A DNA stretch of 64,000 nucleotides from the NCBI GenBank assembly GCA_036937835.1, contig CM072875.1, positions 16,399,501 to 16,463,500 on the forward strand. The letters run 5' to 3'. The notes beneath the pieces are model-generated. The model was not told the DNA's origin and did no database searches. It saw only the letters and a list, made by a program, of their open reading frames with translations. The DNA is from Pampus argenteus. Lineage: Eukaryota > Chordata > Actinopteri > Scombriformes > Stromateidae. The position numbers and the translations under genes are program-made. Numbering within the stretch: the first letter of the stretch is position 1; every line of letters begins with the position of its first letter. Below are positions 14,319 through 25,499 of the stretch, piece by piece.

Positions 14319-14577
14319 CGCTCGGTGGACCTTCAGGTGTCTTTTTCCTCGAAGTTTGTTTGGCTCCGTCGGAGTCTTGCCTGCTGAGGACCTCGGACAG
14401 CGACTGGCGGGAACTCTGCCGTCCGGTTTGGCTCGCGACGAACCGCGCGCTCTTCTTCTTGGCTCGGTCCGATTCAGGTGCGGACTGGCTCCTTTCCGGG
14501 TCATGACTCTCCGGCTCTGAACCTACTTTCACTAAAGCGTTTCTTGTTCTTGTTAGGGCTGAAGTCACCGAGCCCAT
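14319..14577 (-). CDS. candidate first coding exon, unidentified gene (orphan exon B)
   Basis: A GC-rich island in AT-rich DNA. On minus, an ATG with G at -3 and +4 opens 86 codons starting MGSVTSALTRTRNALVKV, then a hydrophilic Ser/Arg/Lys-rich stretch (several RxxS sites, KKK near residue 42) ending TPEGPPS. It runs into a near-consensus donor (GCG then gtgagttg) one base into codon 87. Gly2 with Ser6 fits the N-myristoylation pattern, so a membrane-anchored N terminus is possible. The frame extends 9 codons further upstream but only as a poor Phe-rich leader. I cannot name the protein and see no second exon nearby. It shares strand and phase 1 with orphan exon A, so the two may be alternative first exons of one gene. 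The overlapping plus-strand frame is probably a shadow. Confidence 0.5.
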
Positions 14578-14639
14578 CACCAAAAACAAACAAAAAAAAA
14601 ACAAAAAAGAAAAATATCGAAAGCTTCAGTCTGTATCGC

Positions 14640-15780
14640 TTACTTTGAGTTTACCTTCATTTCACCTAAAAACCTGCTGAAACTTGACTCCATTTTTCTT
14701 CTACTCGCCACCGCCAACAAACCAAAACGCTTCTGTCATTCACAAACTTTTACCCCGCCACTTCATCTTCAGCAAAGTTGACTAACAGCAAGATATCAAA
14801 ATGATTTATGAACCGAAAAGCAGTTTTACACGGATCATTAAGGCATCTGACTCGATTTGTGTTTCCCTCCGACAGAAGAGAAAGTTGCTCTGTCGACAAA
14901 CACACTGATCTCTCGGGGCACGACCGGCGAAAACAACCGACAATAGACTAATTAACCGGCAAGTATCCGGGATTATTAAAATGAACAGACATTCACCCTG
15001 CACTGACGTAAATCACACTCTTCATGAACCAGAAACACAGGTAGATTCCCCAGGATAAAAATCACGTTTTTTTTTTTAAAGCGTTTGAAATGAACACTCG
15101 CGAGATTTGACACGAGCGAAATAAACTACCGAATTAAAACGTGATTTAATGAAGTTTGGCTACTTCTAATGACCTACCAGAAGAGACAGTTCAGTTTACA
15201 TTGATAACCGACAGGTGGCACTCCGATACAGCATGTTATCAGAAGATTATCACTTGGCATAGTGTATTTTATAAACAGATTATATTATCATAGCTACATG
15301 TTAAATCATGATCTGAAGAAATAGACTATACAGCTGTGGATAAAAAGTAGTGCAGGTAAAAGTACAATATTTCATCTATTGGAGTATAAAATAAAATGGA
15401 AATACTTGTGTAAAATACCTCACAATTGTATTAAGTACAGTACTCATTGTCTTGCATCAATGTTTATACTATATAATATTTTGATATTATTTTTGAACAA
15501 ATGTCCTGTAACATAAATCAGATTGCACCTAATATTTTTATTACTTATTATATTTTCTTTCTTGACATGGGCATAAACATTTTTCCCCCATTTTTTTTTC
15601 CATCACCTGTATTTTAAATATGTCTGAGCTTTATAAATAAAACTGACTTGAATCATACTCTTAAGCCTTTGGTAATAAATTCTAGTGATGTACCTGGGAT
15701 GCAAAGGGGTTCAGCACTTTTCAAATGACCCAATGACTGAAATATTACACATTGTCCACGGTATTGAGTTAAAGTCTTAA
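14640..15780. other. intergenic between orphan exon B and vim
   Basis: This contains the upstream flank of orphan exon B (moderately GC-rich to about 15180) and, near 15335-15450, a decayed copy of the fish repeat rich in AGTAC/ACTTAAGTA words that is also seen at 22.1-22.3 and 57.5-58.3 kb. No coding exon supported. Confidence 0.45.
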
Positions 15781-15783
15781 TAG

Positions 15784-15789
15784 TTTATT
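15784..15789 (-). terminator. vim: candidate vim polyadenylation signal
   Basis: AATAAA on the minus strand about 370 bases after the vimentin stop codon, a plausible 3' UTR length. It is the first good hexamer downstream of the stop that I noticed. Not confirmed by transcript data. Confidence 0.5.
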
Positions 15790-16156
15790 GCTGCGTACAG
15801 GCAATTGTGACATCTCTTATATAGCATACAGGATTCCTGGGAGTGTGCATGCTGTACCGATCAAAGATACTACTTTGGTTACAAAGAAAGATTTTTATAG
15901 ACCTCAGTATGAATGTCTATGTTGTGCTGATTTCATTATTGTGTCTAAACAAATGTGACAAAAGATAATACCTTCAGCAGAGGAGGAAGCGAAATACAGT
16001 CTGTGTCAACTAACAGGCTAACTAGATCATCACATATAAAGGCACTTTTAGAAGCTGTTGGATTTCTGTGTGTTGTTTGTTTGTTTGCTTGCTTGTAGCC
16101 CCATTGATTTCTTCATATTGCTTTTGTTGGCTGTTTGGCAAAGACAAAGATGTTTA

Positions 16157-19100
16157 TCACTCCATGTCATCGTGGTTCTGGGTTGACTCGTTGATCACCT
16201 GAACAAGGATGTAGAGGATCAAGAAAAGGTGATGAGCAGACGTCAGAAAATGACTCCATCAATTCTGAATGACTTCAAGTGGACTCTACCTGACCATCCA
16301 AAGTCTCAACAGTCTTGATGAGAACCTTCTTGGTTGTTGTGGTTTCAAAGTGAGGTCTGGAATCAATCATCGTTTCTAAGACAGAAAAATAGTGCGTCGG
16401 GATAATAACTTTCAATAATAATAATGATCAACAATGCAGTCAATGCTGTAAAATCAAGATGTAAAAGGTGATCCTACCTCTCAGGTTTAGAGACGAGAAG
16501 TTTGACAGCGGGGTGGAGATTCTGCAAATGTTACAACAGTGCAGTCCACAAATCAATATCTGCATCATTTCTGGATGTATTAAATGCTTATATGCTTATA
16601 TGCAAAGCTTTTTTTTAAGGTCACCTGCTCTCCTCTCCTTCCAGCAACTTCCTGTAGGTGGCAATCTCAATGTCCAGGGCCATCTTGACATTTAGGAGGT
16701 CCTGGTACTCCCGGAGGTGACGGGCCATCTCATCCTTCATGTTGTGAATGTCCTCCTCCAGACGGCCGATGGTGTCCTGGTAACCGCCTGTTTCCAGGGA
16801 GAAGTTCTCCTCTATCTCTCTCATCTGGCGCTCCAAGGACTCATTCTGGGATGGCAGCCAAGAGGGAACAAAATGACACTTGGGCAGTGAAAATAACTGA
16901 TTTTGAATAAAAATAGAAACTAAAGGTGTTTTTTTTTTTCACTCTGTGACCTGTGAAATTATATTCCTCCCTGGTTATATCCTTATTTGCTATGCCCTTA
17001 TTCATTATGGGTGAAGTTTATGTTCTGAATTTATTCTTCAGTTCCATGTATTTATGGGTTAAAAAAAAAACATTGCAGTTGGCATCTAACATAAAGTTGT
17101 ATACTCACTGTTCCTTTGAGAGCATCCACCTCACAAGTAAGCGCCTGCACTTGGCGTCGATAGTCATTGGCCTCCTGCTTGGACATTCTCAAAGCATCGT
17201 TATTTCGAACTGCAGCTTCGGTGAGGTCAGCAAACTGGCAGAGAGAGCAAAGGAGAAATGAGAAATAGATATCAATAAATCATAAGTCAGAGGTTTGGGG
17301 GAGAGTGAACGTGGCAGATAGTGTGAAGCATGTAAATTGTGAATGATGAAGCCACAACACACAACACAACAGGCTTGCAGATGTTAAACTGCAGTGCAGT
17401 GGTTGACGCAGTTTTTGAGACAATGCTGCATTCACTGAAATCCTGGTTATTGCCTTCTGTGTCTATGTTCGAAGGTCATACAGAAAGAACTACTTTACTA
17501 CTTAATCTACTTTACTGCACTGCTTTTCTTTTTTTTTTTTGGCAGATGATTTAATAATTTTTTTGGAAAAAATGTAAATCTGCATTATCCCCTTTTTGCA
17601 GCAGAAAAAATATATTAACACTGGTTTCAAATACAACTCAACACTGACATGTTATCATCCTTTAATATGATTTTAATAATTATATAATAATAATATGTTT
17701 GACTTGTTAGCAAACACTATTTACACATCTCTCTCCCTCCAGCTCTGTTTTTGCTTTTCACTATAAATAAATAGCTGACTCTTAAGCCTCTAAACACTCT
17801 ACAGAGTCTACACTATGTTCTTAAATGGGTTGTATTTAGAATATTTTAAATTACATGGGTTAAATAGTCTCCAACTTTATATAAAATCCCAACCTTGGAC
17901 TTGTACCATTCCTCGGACTCGTGGATATTTTTGGAGGCGAGGTTCTCATACTGCAGACGGACATCCCTCAAAGCGGCTGTCAGGTCCGGTTTAGCCATTT
18001 CCATGTCCACCTGCACATGCTGCTGCTGCTGGATCTGGCTCTGCATTTCCAGCATTTCCTGAAATAGAGCCAAAATAACTTGCATGTAAAAATGCTGTTT
18101 TTATTTTTGTTTTAGCTTCCCAACGTTTAATGATGATGATGATGGAACATGATGACCTTTTCCTTTAGTATCCTTTTGTATACCTTTTGTGCATTTCCTG
18201 GTTGTATTATAGCTTCTGTAATGCACTGAAAACTACCAAGTGAACTCACATCAGATTAACAAATACTTCAAACTATTTGACCCAGTTTATGAGGGCGGCT
18301 TTAACTTATTAGGCAGTGCAATTTTTTTCACAGTAGACAGAAGAAGGAAGCTTACCTCATCATGCAGCTTCTTGAGGAAGTTGATTTCATCCTGGAGGGA
18401 CTCCACCTTCCGCTCCAGGTCCAGTCTGGCAAGGGCAGCATTGTCCACATCCTGTGCCGTGACACTGACTCTTAATAAGGTGACTTGTGAAGGTGACATG
18501 AATTATGCATTACGCGTTTGCTGACACAGAAAAAAAAAAAAAAAAAAAAGCTCTTTCACATGGCATACGTACAAGCCCACGTACACAAAATGACCCACTG
18601 TGCAGTCCTTACAAGGTCACAAACACATGTATCCAATAAAAATCAATGGTAGGCACATGACATAGCAAATGGCGATTAGGTGTTTTCTCGTGATCCTAAT
18701 GTGCTGGACACACTCAACCATGTTCCTTAAACTACGTCGCAGGCAGGTCGGAAAGATGTTAAGTGTTAAATGCAATAAAACAAGCAAATCAATCACTGCC
18801 TCCTTAGCTGTTCCTATCTCAGGAGAAAGGTTGAGAAAATGTTTGAGACTGTTTTCATCCCTGTATAAATGAAATTGATTTAATAAACCCTGAACCACAA
18901 AGTATTATCCAAGAAGTCCTTAATCCCATTCAATAGTACCTTTTTTTATTATTATTATTATTATATAGTCTCTTGGACTGTGGCATCACACTGCTGTGCT
19001 TTGTCAGAGCGTTGACAGGTTAGTAACTGAGGTATCAGCAGATGAAACTTTGCCCTGCTCTAATGCCACAAACAAAGTGCGCTATTCAGCAGGGTTTCCC

Positions 19101-20924
19101 AAACAGGTCCTCAGCTGGAAAACGAACCGTCTGCCTGACTGAGTGAGTGTTGGCCGCGGGCACTGCATTGTTGTCTGTATGCCAGAGGGACTTCCTTCCT
19201 GCCATTCATATACACAAGGTCGGTGGTTGTGTAATGTATTAATAACTTACTGCATGCACTAAAAAGCACATTATTGCTTTAAATTTACTCTCATGTATGT
19301 CTGCAGATATGCAAATGCACCTGTATGTTTTTTTTGGGGGGGGGGGTTGTCCACTTGACACTATTTGAATGACATGTCATCATTTCATTATTCACCATGA
19401 GCCCAGTGAATAGTCTCAGAGTATAAACGTGAGATTCTTAAATGCTGATGCTCTCCCAAAATGAGGCAACCAAATCACACGGTGGCTTGCCTTCTCGCTC
19501 TGATAACCTCATTGGGTCCTCACTGTTGTGCTTGTGACACAGCTCATTCAGTGTGACCAGTCAGACTTAAAAAGATCTCCTCTCATCGCAGGCCTGATTT
19601 AACTCAACAGCCACAACTTGGTCTTTTGTACCAGGCTAGGCCCAGTTCCGCTCTACAGCTATTCTGGATCATGGATAGAATCTGCTGTTGTGCCATCAGA
19701 AGAGTGCATTCCTGTCTGTGCAGCTCATGAACAATAATTAGATAGAGATCACCTAGGAGAGAAAGGGACAGTTACACCGGACAAGTCGGGACCATAGAGA
19801 TAATAAAGGTTTATCCAATCTGTCTGACATCACTTGTCAGCAATTTAAAGTTGTAACCATTTAATTAGGAAAAGCTGGGTAGGTGGGGGCAGGGGACGGC
19901 TTAGGAGCATCATCTGCAACTAGAGAACATTCACTATTATCACTTTGAAAAAAAGACTATTGTTTGCCACATCTATTGCAAAAAAAAAAAAAAATGACAC
20001 GGGCTACAGTAGTTATACAAAGTTTATATCATGAGGTGAATCATACTGTACCTGTCTGAAGCCCTGCATGTTTGCCTCAGCCTCCTCCCGCTGGGACATC
20101 TCATCCTGCAACCTGCAATGGCAGAAAAAAAAAGCAGTTTGGGTTTGTTTTTTGTTTTGTTTTTTTTAGTACCCACTGGGATTCCCCTTTTACTGCACCC
20201 ACTGGGATTCCCCTTTTACTGCGCCGCACCATTCTGCTCCCACTTTTTGTTCATGCATGAAAAACCTTTTGAGTGAATAATAAACTTCAATCAGACACAA
20301 AGCTGTGCTGACAGCACAAGATGAGGCAAACACTAAATTAAAAAATTAAATCGTTTAAAGAAACATGCATATATTTATAATTAATGTTGCCTCCTACTTC
20401 TCTCTCAGCCTGTCGATGTCGTCAGCCAAGTTGTCCCGGTGCACTTCCACTCGGGCCTTCTCGTTGGTGAGCTGGTCCACCTGGCGCCTCAGCTCCCGCA
20501 TCTCGTCCTCGTACAGATCCCCTACCCGGGACGTGCCTTTGCCCCGCAGCTGCTCCAGCTCCGCCAGCAGGATCTTGTTCTGCTGCTCCAGGAAGCGGAC
20601 TTTATCTATGTAGCTGGCAAAGCGGTCGTTGAGCTGCTGCATCTGGGCTTTCTCGTTGGTGCGGTTCGTTATGAACTCGCTGTTTATGGCGTCGGACAAC
20701 GAGAAGTCCAAGTTCTCGGAGGCCAGTCGGTGCGTGACCGGGCTGCTCCGGAGCCTTTGGGTCTTAGATGCGTAGATGGTCGGAGCGGAGGAGACTCCGA
20801 AAGATACCCGAGAGGAGCGCACCGGGCTGGAGTACTGGCGACTGGAGTAGTTGCTCCTGGTCGTGGGTCTCTCCCCGCCAAACATCTTCTTGTATGAAGA
20901 ATGTGAAGTTGACCTGTAAGACAT
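16157..20924 (-). CDS. vim: vimentin, type III intermediate filament protein
   Basis: Nine exons, all with GT-AG borders: 20398-20924, 20052-20112, 18356-18451, 17894-18058, 17109-17234, 16625-16845, 16478-16521, 16290-16375, 16157-16198. They join in frame to 455 residues (human 466). Exon sizes 61, 96, 126, 221, 44 and 86 match the classic vimentin pattern; exon 4 is one codon longer (165 against 162), from an extra Gln. The head (1-90) is Ser/Arg-rich and includes YKKMFGG. The rod begins near 91 with the coil 1A motif LNDRFASYIDKVRFLEQQN, and the rod-end signature IATYRKLLEGEE is near 386-397. The tail ends VINESTQNHDDME, which separates vimentin from desmin and GFAP. Cys317 corresponds to the single Cys328 of human vimentin. 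Vimentin forms homopolymer filaments in mesenchymal, glial and lens cells. The ATG follows a TATA box by about 100 bases. Confidence 0.95.
20171..20222. repeat. perfect 26-bp tandem duplication in vim intron 1
   Basis: Two directly adjacent identical copies of a 26-bp unit (starting acccactggg and ending ttactgc) lie about 60 bases upstream of vim exon 2 in transcript terms. Perfect identity suggests a recent slippage or duplication event. Confidence 0.9.
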
Positions 20925-21023
20925 CGTGCTTCTATCTTATCAGACAATAGCTCGGTCTGTGTTGCTCTTGTCCCAACTGCATCAGCGGAGTGCGCCTGGG
21001 AAGGCGTTTCCTCAACTGTTCCT

Positions 21024-21050
21024 TATTTATAGTCCCCTCCTTATGCAAAT
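21024..21050 (-). promoter_or_regulatory. vim: vim core promoter: TATA box and octamer
   Basis: On minus, TATAAATA lies at 21024-21031, about 100 bases before the vimentin ATG. The octamer ATTTGCAT lies at 21043-21050, just upstream of the TATA box. Spacing is right for a TATA promoter with a 5' UTR of about 70 bases. The octamer is the POU-factor (Oct) consensus; its use is inference. Confidence 0.6.
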
Positions 21051-21224
21051 GTCTCAACATCGATTTGAGCGACATCTTGGAAGTCCAATCACATATCAGA
21101 ACACCCAAATATTGTCTTTCAGAGCCATAGAAACAGCACATTATATCATGGGATCATGTGATAATTTCCTCAATAATTATCAGCCAGCTATGCCAATTGT
21201 TTGCCATGCTGTGCGTGTGCACCC

Positions 21225-21228
21225 TATA

Positions 21229-21296
<68 letters not shown>
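21225..21296. repeat. compound (TA)n(TG)n microsatellite
   Basis: About 35 bases of TA followed directly by about 34 bases of TG, some 200 bases upstream of the vim TATA box. Alternating purine-pyrimidine tracts like this can adopt Z-DNA and vary in length between individuals. Confidence 0.95.
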
Positions 21297-21299
<3 letters not shown>

Positions 21300-23757
21300 T
21301 ATTCTGCTGTACGTGAAATGCTTAAGTGAGTTTGAAAAAAGCAGTAGTGTGTGCAAGAAAACTGCTTCACAATCGATACTGAGGTTTAGAGAACATCATG
21401 CAGAACATCCAGGCTGCCCTCCAATCTATTATATACACATACTGTATGTTCAAGGCTTAGATGACCACACACACACTAATAGTCCGGGGGGGATAACGTG
21501 GAGAGAAAGACAAAGAGGTTGTGGTGGGGTACAAATCAAAGTCATCCAACACTGGCAGCTTTGCAGCAGCCATGAATGCATGTTTATTATTTGTCACCCT
21601 ATCCTCAGATTGACGTGCAGCAGATGATAAACATATATTAGAAATATCAGTAAAGACCCATCTTTACATGCAAAAAAAATTAAAAAAAAACCTATCTCTT
21701 CTTTCCTCTCTGTCTCTGCAACTGTCGGTGCTGCAGTGCTGCTGACTTACTGGGAATCAGTGAAGCTGACGAGAGATGCAGAGCAGGAGAGCTGAGCCAG
21801 TGACACTGTACACCTCCCACCCACACTGCTGGGTGTACGTTGCTCTTTAAAAGACATGAAAAAAGTCAGGAAGGGAGATTTGATTTGGTTTGATGATGTT
21901 TGTTGACTATATGCCACATTGAATGTACAAATGTATCTTTCACAGAGATTTTTACCTGGTCGGTGTGGGTGGCTGCACTGATTTGAAGATGGCATGATAA
22001 CTACATAATAGTATATAATAAACCATTTATTATAATGATAAGAAATTAGGCAGTGAATTCATATAATAAAAATAAATTTGAGAAAAGATACTTACTATGC
22101 AAAATGGCATCAATTCAAAGTGTTCATATTACTTGAATATTGGATAGTTTTAACAAGTTTTTGCAATTGTAATTTACAAATGCACTATATTATATAAAGT
22201 AATCATGTATTTAACATGTAAAATCTTTATCTGCAAAGTAACTTGTAACTATTAATACATATATAATATATAGTGTAGTAAAAAGTAGAGTATTTCACTC
22301 TGAAATGTAGTGACTCAGGACTCTAGTTCCTTTCTACCACTGGCCTAAGATGGATGGAAAACAAGGAAAACTAAAGTGGCAAGATAGACACAAAAACGTA
22401 CAAATGCACCAAGGCCACCAATGGTACTAAAGGGCCCGCCCACACCGGGGCACCAGTATGAGTAAACAGTGGAACCCCAAAACCCTCAATGGAAATTCAC
22501 ATGATCAACACTTATTTAGAAGCAGGAGGGGCGTAAAAAATTCCTGCTCCCAGGCCCATTATGATCCAGCTCTGCCGGTGTTGGCCAGAGAGACAAACAG
22601 GGGAGACCGGGATTGTCACAAACAGAGCAGGGATTGTGTACTGCTGATCTGTCACCTAACTGCAGCAACAGAATGCAGACAGTAGGTCGTAATCAATGTT
22701 TGTGTCCCGGTGTTTGCCAGTACCACAGTTTTGGCCAAATAGCTCCCATTCCTGGCAATAATTTACCGTTTGGTCCTTTTACTTTTTGTTCCTGGGGTTC
22801 CTATTTTCTTCCAATACAACAGCGCAGCATGGGAGCTAATTAAAAGAATTTTACAACAGAGCTGGAAAAGGAATCAAATAAGGGTCAACATTAGTCAGAG
22901 TCAGTCAGCCTGTAATGGGACGGGGGAACAGATAAGTTAAATCTTGTTTCTGGGTGTCAAAACCGCAGGCACTGGGGCAGCAGAAAGGCATCCTTTGTTT
23001 CATCTCTCATGATGGTGAATCACCGACCCGCGTGCCCAGTAGCCATAGCAATCGTCCCCAACAATATTTGCCAGAGCTGAAACTCAGACAGAGACAAGGG
23101 GCTGCACTTTCCACAGAGATGAACTCACAACATATTAGGTTGCAGAAAGTTGTAGTTTTTACCTTTGTCTTATATCAAGTGATTTTGTTTTCTTGTTTTG
23201 CTATTTGGTCTGTCTGATAAATTGGTGTTTCTTTGTGGATCATGACATGGCTGATTTAATAGAGGGAGTGCTATGTCTTTGTTGCAAGTCCCATTGAGTG
23301 CAAGAATCAGAATGGAGAGTAAATCTTAATGTGAGAAAGAAAGGCTGTAAATCCACACCAGGGGCTCCAATGAGCTTTTGTCAAGTTTGCGTGTGATGCT
23401 CAGTTTAATATCATGAGGAATTTTCTTTCCTCTAGTAGTTTTCTTGAGCTTTAGCACCTTTTTCTGGCAGTGGTCAGCAGTATGAGCAGAGTAAGGATGG
23501 GCGTTCATTTGGGGGGATTGGAACTTCCACTAGATACCTTTCGACCATGGCAACAACAGAGGAATTCAACTGCAGGGGCTTTTTTCCAAATCTCCATTGT
23601 GACTGACTAAACCCTTGGAAAGTATCCAGACCGGTCACTTTATAAAGACCTCTCTCTTTCCCTCTCACTCTCTTTGTCTCCCCTTTTCTTTGTCTCTTCA
23701 CTGTGCATGTGTGTGTATGAAGGGAGTGATTGGGTCAGGGACAGGGGGGCAAACACT

Positions 23758-23799
<42 letters not shown>

Positions 23800-24980
23800 A
23801 AGACAAGACATTTTCACTTGAGAGAATCATTTTTCAGTATTTGCCTTTGTCCTTAGCATAAAATGTTAAATATACAGTATATAGCATCAGTTTGTCAAAT
23901 GAATTATACCTCTCTATATTACTGTCATTTTGTTGTTTCAAGGATAATATCCTCTGGTCACACACACACACACACCAGTCTGTCATTGACCATCACATCA
24001 AGTGTCACTTGCATATGCTTGACTGCATCACGGGGCATCACCCAGACCGAGTGACAGCTGCAGATGACACCCAGACTCTCCTCTGTATCCTCACCTGCCT
24101 GAGGATGAGTGGATGACAGTGAAACAAACCTTTCAAACGTGAGCAGAGAAAATGACATACACCTATACACTATAATATTTTTTATCTAATGTTAATGCTT
24201 TTTGTTTATTAGTTATACATATTTTTTGGACAAATTGTCAGAGATATTTTTTTCAGAGCTTTGAAAGAAACCCCCATGATTTGGGGCTGGGCTGGTTTTG
24301 GGCACTTTGTTGTACTCTATTTCCAAGAATAAACAGGATATTGTAAGCCCAAGGCTTCCGAATTCACATGCTTCACAGTTATTAACATTATGAAAGTCAA
24401 ATGTCACCACAGTACAGAGACGCTTCTAGGCAATCAGCAGCATTTTATATGAACACCGTGCTGTTGCTGAAAATTGTGAAGATCAGAAAAAAAATATGTT
24501 TACAAAACGGTATGTTCTTGTACATACAAGTCTGTGAACCATCATGAAGTTGACAAACTAATTGACTTACTGATAGAATGACTAATTGACTTAAGCAAAA
24601 AATCTGTAAAACCAGCAAATCTTTTGCAAAAATCTTTCAAAACAAAAAAAAATGTTAAAATATGAACAGCTGTGTTAACATCCACAAGCATTTATAGATG
24701 CTTATATGAAGAGTATTGACTGTGAATTTGGCAAATTCCTTTTAGCGTGCCTTTACTGTAACGTTATATGTTAGGTCAACTGTATGTCTAATGGAAACCT
24801 GAGATGACATCTACAGGTCATGCCATGCCAGTAGTGTGTCTGCCTGGTTGTAATCACATGGTGATATATGAAATAATTATATATTGATAGAATTAAGAAA
24901 TAAACTCAGATAAAGTCTTGACGTTAAGAATTTAAATATAAAAACTGTAAATAACACATGCATAACTGAAAATAAAACAT
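21300..24980. other. intergenic between vim promoter and rp1 3' end
   Basis: No exon supported. Near 22130-22330 lies a diverged copy of the AGTAC/ACTTAAGTA-rich fish repeat (words such as gcaaagtaacttgtaact and ctctgaaatgtagtg). CA microsatellites are at about 23757-23800 and 23959-23974. The remainder is AT-rich unique-looking DNA. Confidence 0.5.
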
Positions 24981-24982
24981 TA

Positions 24983-24988
24983 TTTTAT
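24983..24988 (-). terminator. rp1: candidate rp1 polyadenylation signal
   Basis: AATAAA on minus, about 510 bases after the rp1 stop codon. Other weak candidates exist nearby in AT-rich sequence, so this is a position-based guess. Confidence 0.35.
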
Positions 24989-25499
24989 TGGATAGTGAAC
25001 ATATTCTTACAGCCAAAAGTAACCTTTTGTCAGAAGCTGCCTTTTAATTCATTTATGGAGACTAATAAGTTCTCAATTTGCAGTATGTTCCTAATTGACA
25101 CCGACCTTTGTTCAAACCCTGAGAAATCAATACAATACAATATATAACAGCTGCTTTAGGAAATAGTATTCACTGTATGTACATTCTGGAAATCAAGCAA
25201 GAAACTCTGCTTTCTTTGGCAGATATAATTATTTCTCGGATGTAGCGCATTATATTCAAAAAATAAATTGACAGATTGTGGTATTTGCAAAGATAGATGA
25301 CACGATGACGTATAATCAGGAGCACTGAATCAGTAAAAAAAAAAAAAAAGTTGTTCTTATTAGCGAATATCTATATATTACATTTGTGATATTTTATAAT
25401 CACAAAACATTTCTACCTGTATTATAATTAAATGATCATAGCTAAGACACCCAGGCCCAGCTTGAGTGAATATTTCTGTGACATATAATAAACCTGCTT

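Noticed and set aside
14281..14520. 79-residue plus-strand open frame
   Set aside because: Shadow of the GC-rich minus-strand exon-like block, which has the better start context and a near-consensus donor.
20439..20897. 152-residue plus-strand open frame opposite vim exon 1
   Set aside because: Antisense shadow of vimentin exon 1; a long GC-rich coding exon commonly leaves such frames open.
3672..23800. CRISPR-like direct repeats
   Set aside because: The short repeated units (CA runs, ATT runs) are simple microsatellites with no spacers; the genome is eukaryotic.
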